Of a stretch of DNA of 25,922 nt, positions 22,393 through 25,922 are shown piece by piece. The notes beneath the pieces were generated by a model. It was not told where the DNA came from. It was given only the letters and a program-made list of their open reading frames with translations, and ran no database searches. The first letter of the stretch is position 1, and each line of letters opens with the position of its first letter. Both the position numbers and the translations under genes were made by a program. This stretch comes from an uncultured Alistipes sp. (lineage in GTDB: Bacteria; Bacteroidota; Bacteroidia; Bacteroidales; Rikenellaceae): the NCBI GenBank assembly GCA_900542505.1, contig UQNV01000032.1, positions 1 through 25,922 on the forward strand, read 5' to 3'.

Positions 22393-23754
22393 ATGGGAAG
22401 ACCGAAAAGACTATACCCGCTTGGCAGATACCGGCTCCGTGTCCCCAAAGATGCGGAAGCGGACAAAGCCTACCCTGTCGTATTGGAATATACCTGGAAC
22501 CGACAGATTATCCGTAAAACGACAAACGTCTTTGCAAAGATTGCCGACTGGAACCAGAACGGGAATCAAGGACGTGGTGAGCTGCGTGTCAGTTACGGAA
22601 GCGAGTATAAACGTCTTAACCAGCTTCTGCTGGCCCGTGTTGAACGGATTGACAGTCTGCTTGCGGAGTATAATGAGAGGAATCCGAATCAGATTACAGC
22701 CGAAGTTGTGGCGGGCTTCCTTGCAGACAAGCCGCTTGCACGGCGAGACCAAGGGAAGGATTTTGTGGAATTTACTTTGGAGCGCCTTTCGTCCGATTAC
22801 TCCCGAAACAGAATTGGCAGGAGCCGTTATGAAAATGGCAAGAGTTGCATGAATATCTTCCAGACCTTTCTACGGGCAACCAAACAAGGGTCCTATCGAC
22901 CCGATGCAATCTATGTAGGCGATATGACTCCGGAACTGCTGGACAGCTACATAGCTTGGCGTAGAGACGTAAAGTTGAACAGTGATGCGACAATTAACCA
23001 TGCCTTGACGCCGATATTGAAAGCTTGCGCCTATGCGAGCGAGCTGGGTATGATGGAACCTGCAGTCAATGCCAGAATTCAGGATATGCGTATTGTGTCA
23101 AAAGTTTCGCTTTCGGAAGAGGAAGTTGAGTTTGATGGCAAAAGTCTGTCCAAGGAGCAAATGTTATCTCTTCTTGAATATTACAAGACATGTCTTGAAC
23201 CTCGCCGTAAGGAGTTTCTGGAAATGTTCTTATTTGCTTTCCATGCCTGCGGACTCCGTGTAGTGGATGTGATGACCTTGCAATGGAAACATATCGATTT
23301 TTCCCGGAAAGAGTTGCGGAAAATCATGATTAAGACGAACAAACGTCACGTGATTCCACTAACGGAACCTGCCTTGCATATACTACATCGGTGGCAGGAG
23401 AAACGTGCCGGATGCCGGTATGTATTCAACTTAGTAAAGGATGATCTGGATCTTGATGATGCAGAGGCTCTGTACAAAGCCCGTAACAATGCAACGAAAT
23501 GTATCAATCAATCGCTGGCGGTTGTCGGAGAACAGATAGGGCTTCCGTTTACCCTCTCAATGCATGTGGCCCGGCATTCGTTTGCGGTCTTTGCACTGAA
23601 CAAGGGACTTTCCATGTCGGTTGTCAGTCGTTTGCTCGGCCATGGAAGTACGGATGTCACCGAAAAGGTATATGCCAAATTCCTGCCCGAAACGCTGTCG
23701 GCGGAAGTGGCACGTCTGAAAGAGGATTTTGCATCTCTGGAAATTGTCTCATGA
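22393..23754 (+). CDS. Tyrosine recombinase / integrase of the mobile element
   Basis: The 453-residue protein has an N-terminal arm-binding domain (about 1-120), a SAM-like core-binding domain (about 122-230) and a C-terminal catalytic domain. The catalytic set is complete: Arg289 in ACGLRVVDV, a Lys in the KTNKRHVIPL hairpin (314-323), HVAR (His391, Arg394), His417 in LLGHGST, and the nucleophile Tyr427 in EKVYAKF. It should cut and rejoin the element's att sites. The frame opens at a TTG at 22333, but the Shine-Dalgarno and domain start favour 22393. Codon use differs from the chromosomal genes upstream. The arm-like repeats lie directly upstream. Confidence 0.96.
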   Translation: MGRPKRLYPLGRYRLRVPKDAEADKAYPVVLEYTWNRQIIRKTTNVFAKIADWNQNGNQGRGELRVSYGSEYKRLNQLLLARVERIDSLLAEYNERNPNQITAEVVAGFLADKPLARRDQGKDFVEFTLERLSSDYSRNRIGRSRYENGKSCMNIFQTFLRATKQGSYRPDAIYVGDMTPELLDSYIAWRRDVKLNSDATINHALTPILKACAYASELGMMEPAVNARIQDMRIVSKVSLSEEEVEFDGKSLSKEQMLSLLEYYKTCLEPRRKEFLEMFLFAFHACGLRVVDVMTLQWKHIDFSRKELRKIMIKTNKRHVIPLTEPALHILHRWQEKRAGCRYVFNLVKDDLDLDDAEALYKARNNATKCINQSLAVVGEQIGLPFTLSMHVARHSFAVFALNKGLSMSVVSRLLGHGSTDVTEKVYAKFLPETLSAEVARLKEDFASLEIVS

Positions 23755-23807
23755 ATGTAGATGGCTATTGAAAACATTCATTAATTTTACACCTAAATTG
23801 ATTTGAG

Positions 23808-24482
23808 ATGACTATTACGCAGGTATTCCTATTGTTGGTGTGTGCATTTGTTCTGGTATTGTTACTTTCTATCCTATTCAAACGATACCATAGAATAATC
23901 ATGTGGTCTGCTGCAATAGTCTTTTTCATAGGGACTTTGCTTCTTATAGGTCTTGGGATAATTGATCCGGTAAAAGACAACAACCATCCTGATCCTGTCG
24001 TAATAACAGGCATTTTCACCGCCCTTGTCTTATCGGGTGTATTTGCATACGGAGCGGAAAAGTTACGCATCAAACTTAGGGAAAAGAACCAGCAAACCGT
24101 TCAACCCATAGATAATCATTCTGAATGTCCGGATTCCCCCAAAGGGGTTGTATTGTCGGGAAGGCTTGATACTTCACTTGCCCGTACAATCTTTGCGAAA
24201 GCAATAGAAGCCGGATATATTGAAGAGGTCGGGTCCCATTATAGCTGGAAAGGGACAAAGGCTCTTCTTGCCTATATGTGTGGTCGAATATATTGCGGCG
24301 ATTATCCTGAATATTCCAAATACGAACAGAAGACTTTTTGGGAGTTCGGCAACGGACTCTTCCCCGATGTCGAACTTAACGCACTATTTGAACAAACCGG
24401 TATCGGACAGTCCCGGCAGAACAGGAGGGATATGCCCGTCCCTAACAATGCCGGAGAAATCGACAAGTTTTTTCAGAAGTGA
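23808..24482 (+). CDS. Element-encoded membrane protein, unknown function
   Basis: The 224-residue protein has three hydrophobic segments in its first 85 residues: VFLLLVCAFVLVLLLSILF, IIMWSAAIVFFIGTLLLIGL and ITGIFTALVLSGVFAYG. A soluble C-terminal domain (about 110-224) follows, with SGRLDTSLARTIFAKAIEAG and a Trp/Tyr-rich middle (SHYSWKGTKALLAYMCGRIY). I do not recognise the family. The C-terminal part looks like a small winged-helix or adaptor domain, but that is a guess. It follows the integrase by 53 bases on the same strand and may be co-transcribed. In position it corresponds to the small orfs after int in NBU-type elements. Confidence 0.82.
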   Translation: MTITQVFLLLVCAFVLVLLLSILFKRYHRIIMWSAAIVFFIGTLLLIGLGIIDPVKDNNHPDPVVITGIFTALVLSGVFAYGAEKLRIKLREKNQQTVQPIDNHSECPDSPKGVVLSGRLDTSLARTIFAKAIEAGYIEEVGSHYSWKGTKALLAYMCGRIYCGDYPEYSKYEQKTFWEFGNGLFPDVELNALFEQTGIGQSRQNRRDMPVPNNAGEIDKFFQK

Positions 24483-24822
24483 CAAAAAACTAAGAGTATT
24501 ATCTTCGTTCTTGGCAAGTCTTAGTTTCTGGCTTGTTATGCATTTTGTTTTGCATCATCTGGCAATCTTCGATTTTTTCAATTTTATTTTTCTCTTTTTT
24601 ATTGCTGGTAATCAATAGGTTATATGTAAAGTTGTGGCAGAATCATAACTTTCCATAACACCTGTCCTAACATTGGATAATTTATTGTAACTTATTAGTC
24701 CTCAGCTATTTCATACATTCGTGCCGTGATTCTGGTGCGATGTGCACAATCGTACCATATCGTATAACCAGGCTGAAGGTCTGAGTGTGCATCAGGGCAA
24801 TCGGCCATAATTGTTTTTAAGT
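24483..24822. other. AT-rich gene-free region with operator-like repeats
   Basis: These 340 bases hold no convincing gene. A nine-base inverted repeat (AAACTAAGA 24487-24495, TCTTAGTTT 24519-24527) could end the upstream transcript. A near-palindrome at 24735-24755 has arms GTGCGAT and ATCGTAC around GTGCACA, and ATCGTAT follows at 24759-24765. These may bind the HTH protein encoded next. No exact -7 promoter element was found. Confidence 0.5.
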
Positions 24823-25152
24823 ATGGCTAAAGAAACGAATGTAGAGAAGCTATGCGACCGGGAATTGCTTGAAAAGATTCTCAGCATAGTGGAGAGACAA
24901 GAGAAACTGCCGCCTCCGGCTCATGAAGGCGGACTCCGTCTATATGACAACAAGTCTTTGATGGAGAAATTGAACATCAAAGAAAAGTATCTGAAAAAGT
25001 TGCGAGACAACGGCTATCTCGGCTACTCGCGTGAAGGTGATAAATACTGGTACACGCAGGAAGACGTAGACCGCTTTCTGCGTCGTTTCCATTATGAAGC
25101 TTTCGCTATTGGTGATGAACTTCCCAAACAGGAAGGAGGTGGCTATGTTTAA
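24823..25152 (+). CDS. Helix-turn-helix DNA-binding protein, excisionase-like
   Basis: The 109-residue protein has a MerR/excisionase-type winged helix at about residues 42-92: YDNKSLMEKLNIKEKYLKKL, then DNGYLGYSREGDKYWYTQED and VDRFLRRF. The N-terminal 40 residues are a charged helix. Proteins of this type accompany integrases in Bacteroides elements and act in excision or as regulators. That function is inferred. The frame opens at a TTG (24811), but the ATG at 24823 is preferred. Its stop overlaps the start of the next gene by eight bases, implying translational coupling. Confidence 0.88.
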   Translation: MAKETNVEKLCDRELLEKILSIVERQEKLPPPAHEGGLRLYDNKSLMEKLNIKEKYLKKLRDNGYLGYSREGDKYWYTQEDVDRFLRRFHYEAFAIGDELPKQEGGGYV

Positions 25153-25922
25153 CACCGTTCATTTGACCAATATGCTTCGTTCTGAAGTGGAAGGCATTCC
25201 GGAAACAGGTCTTCCGTTGGATGCCTTCCCGGACAAGATACAGGAGATTATCCTCAATCTTGCCAGATACGAAAATTTCAATGTGGAATATACTGCGTCT
25301 ATTGTTCTTTCTGCTGTTGCTACTGCAATAGGCAACTCTTGTCATATCCGTATAAAGGGCGAGTGGAAAACTTGCCCATCCCTTTATATGATGCTGGTCG
25401 GACGTCCCGGGCTTGGAAAGACTCCTCCCCTCGGTTTTATCTATAAGCCGATTAATGAGTATGATGACCGGCTGCATGAGAAATATAACGAGGAATATGA
25501 CGAATATGAAAGAGCCATGTCAGCAGGCAAGCACGGAAGTGACGGGGAAGAACAACTGCTCAAGAAACCGAATTTTGTAACGACGGTCATTTATGATTCC
25601 ACCCCGGAGGCGATGATGAATATTCATCAGCATAATCAGCGTGGGATAACATTGGTCGTCGATGAAATCCTGGCTTTGTTCAATTCCGTCAAAAGGTACA
25701 ACAGCAAGAACAACCTCATTGAAGATCTGCTGACAGCTTATAGTGGACAGCCGTTAAAGATTATCCGCAAATCAGAATCACGTCCTGTTCTAATCAAGAA
25801 TCCATGTATAAATGTCATCGGTTCAGTACAGACAAATATGCTGCAGGAAGTCTTCCGTGCAGAGTTCCTTGCCAACGGATTGCTTGACCGTTTTCTGTTT
25901 GTCTATCCCAAAAACAGGAAGA
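25145..25922 (+). CDS. DUF3987-domain P-loop protein (partial, cut by window end)
   Basis: The frame is open to the last base: 259 codons are visible and the 3' end is missing. Near residues 86-93 is a Walker A motif, GRPGLGKT, and further on ITLVVDEILALF serves as a Walker B. This is the DUF3987 arrangement, a family common on Bacteroidetes mobile elements where it occupies the place of the primase/helicase gene. In NBU1 the equivalent gene takes part in replication or excision; that role here is inference. Its ATG lies inside the preceding gene. Confidence 0.9.
   Translation, partial: MFNTVHLTNMLRSEVEGIPETGLPLDAFPDKIQEIILNLARYENFNVEYTASIVLSAVATAIGNSCHIRIKGEWKTCPSLYMMLVGRPGLGKTPPLGFIYKPINEYDDRLHEKYNEEYDEYERAMSAGKHGSDGEEQLLKKPNFVTTVIYDSTPEAMMNIHQHNQRGITLVVDEILALFNSVKRYNSKNNLIEDLLTAYSGQPLKIIRKSESRPVLIKNPCINVIGSVQTNMLQEVFRAEFLANGLLDRFLFVYPKNRK

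Larger units (their letters stand above)
22193..25922 (+). mobile_element. 5' part of an integrated mobilizable element (NBU-like), right end outside window
   Basis: From the stop of the DUF2795 gene onward base composition and codon use change. The genes are an integrase, a small membrane protein, a helix-turn-helix protein and a DUF3987 P-loop protein, all on plus. This resembles the integrase / small orfs / HTH / primase-like order of Bacteroides mobilizable units such as NBU1, which is the basis for the inference. No mobilization or relaxase gene is in view. The left boundary is inferred to lie in 22193-22392, but no att core can be proven without the other end. Confidence 0.7.

Overview
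The window looks like chromosome of a GC-rich member of the Bacteroidetes, most likely an Alistipes-like gut bacterium (Rikenellaceae), carrying the start of an integrated mobile element. The taxonomic call is inference. It rests on many copies of the Bacteroidetes -7 promoter element (TAnnTTTG) in front of genes, near absence of Shine-Dalgarno sequences, and families typical of the phylum (DUF4294, DUF2795, long NusB, nusB/DUF1573/yajC order). Bases 1-53 are not genomic: they are an Illumina Nextera i5 adapter left on the contig end.

Region 1 (54-6570): a repeat-bearing gene-free stretch. Then, on the minus strand, come a DUF2975 membrane protein, an XRE-family regulator and a secreted M16 zinc peptidase. 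Diverging from these are an acyl-ACP thioesterase and a family-4-type glycosyltransferase. Region 2 (6649-11104): era, a large exported TPR protein and an MFS transporter, all minus strand and probably one transcription unit. Region 3 (11105-11850): an AT-rich island with a strongly folded non-coding block followed by a small secreted cysteine-containing protein. This is the most unusual chromosomal stretch.

Region 4 (11853-17285): housekeeping genes. These are ffh with an almost textbook promoter, a DUF4294 protein, a FlK-type hotdog thioesterase, an NhaD-type Na+/H+ antiporter, a small secreted protein, tRNA-Gln(UUG) and a TSCPD-domain protein. Region 5 (17286-22192): yajC, a DUF1573 lipoprotein and nusB on minus. 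Diverging from nusB on plus are an HI0933-type flavoprotein, a shortened 'HGVHSPF' protein and a PduO-type cobalamin adenosyltransferase that overlaps its neighbour. A DUF2795 gene closes the region.

Region 6 (about 22193 to the end): base composition falls and a mobile element begins. It has an integrase, a three-TM accessory protein, a helix-turn-helix protein resembling excision factors, and a DUF3987 P-loop protein cut by the window end. The order resembles the int / small orfs / HTH / primase-like layout of Bacteroides mobilizable units such as NBU1. Repeated TTTGTTTGTC boxes about 41 bp apart lie upstream of the integrase and are good candidates for recombinase arm sites. The other end of the element is outside the window.

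Several start codons were moved from the longest possible frame because a -7 promoter element lies on or just before the upstream start (era, nusB, DUF4294, DUF2975). In several genes the -7 element sits only 2-7 bases from the start codon, suggesting leaderless or near-leaderless mRNAs.
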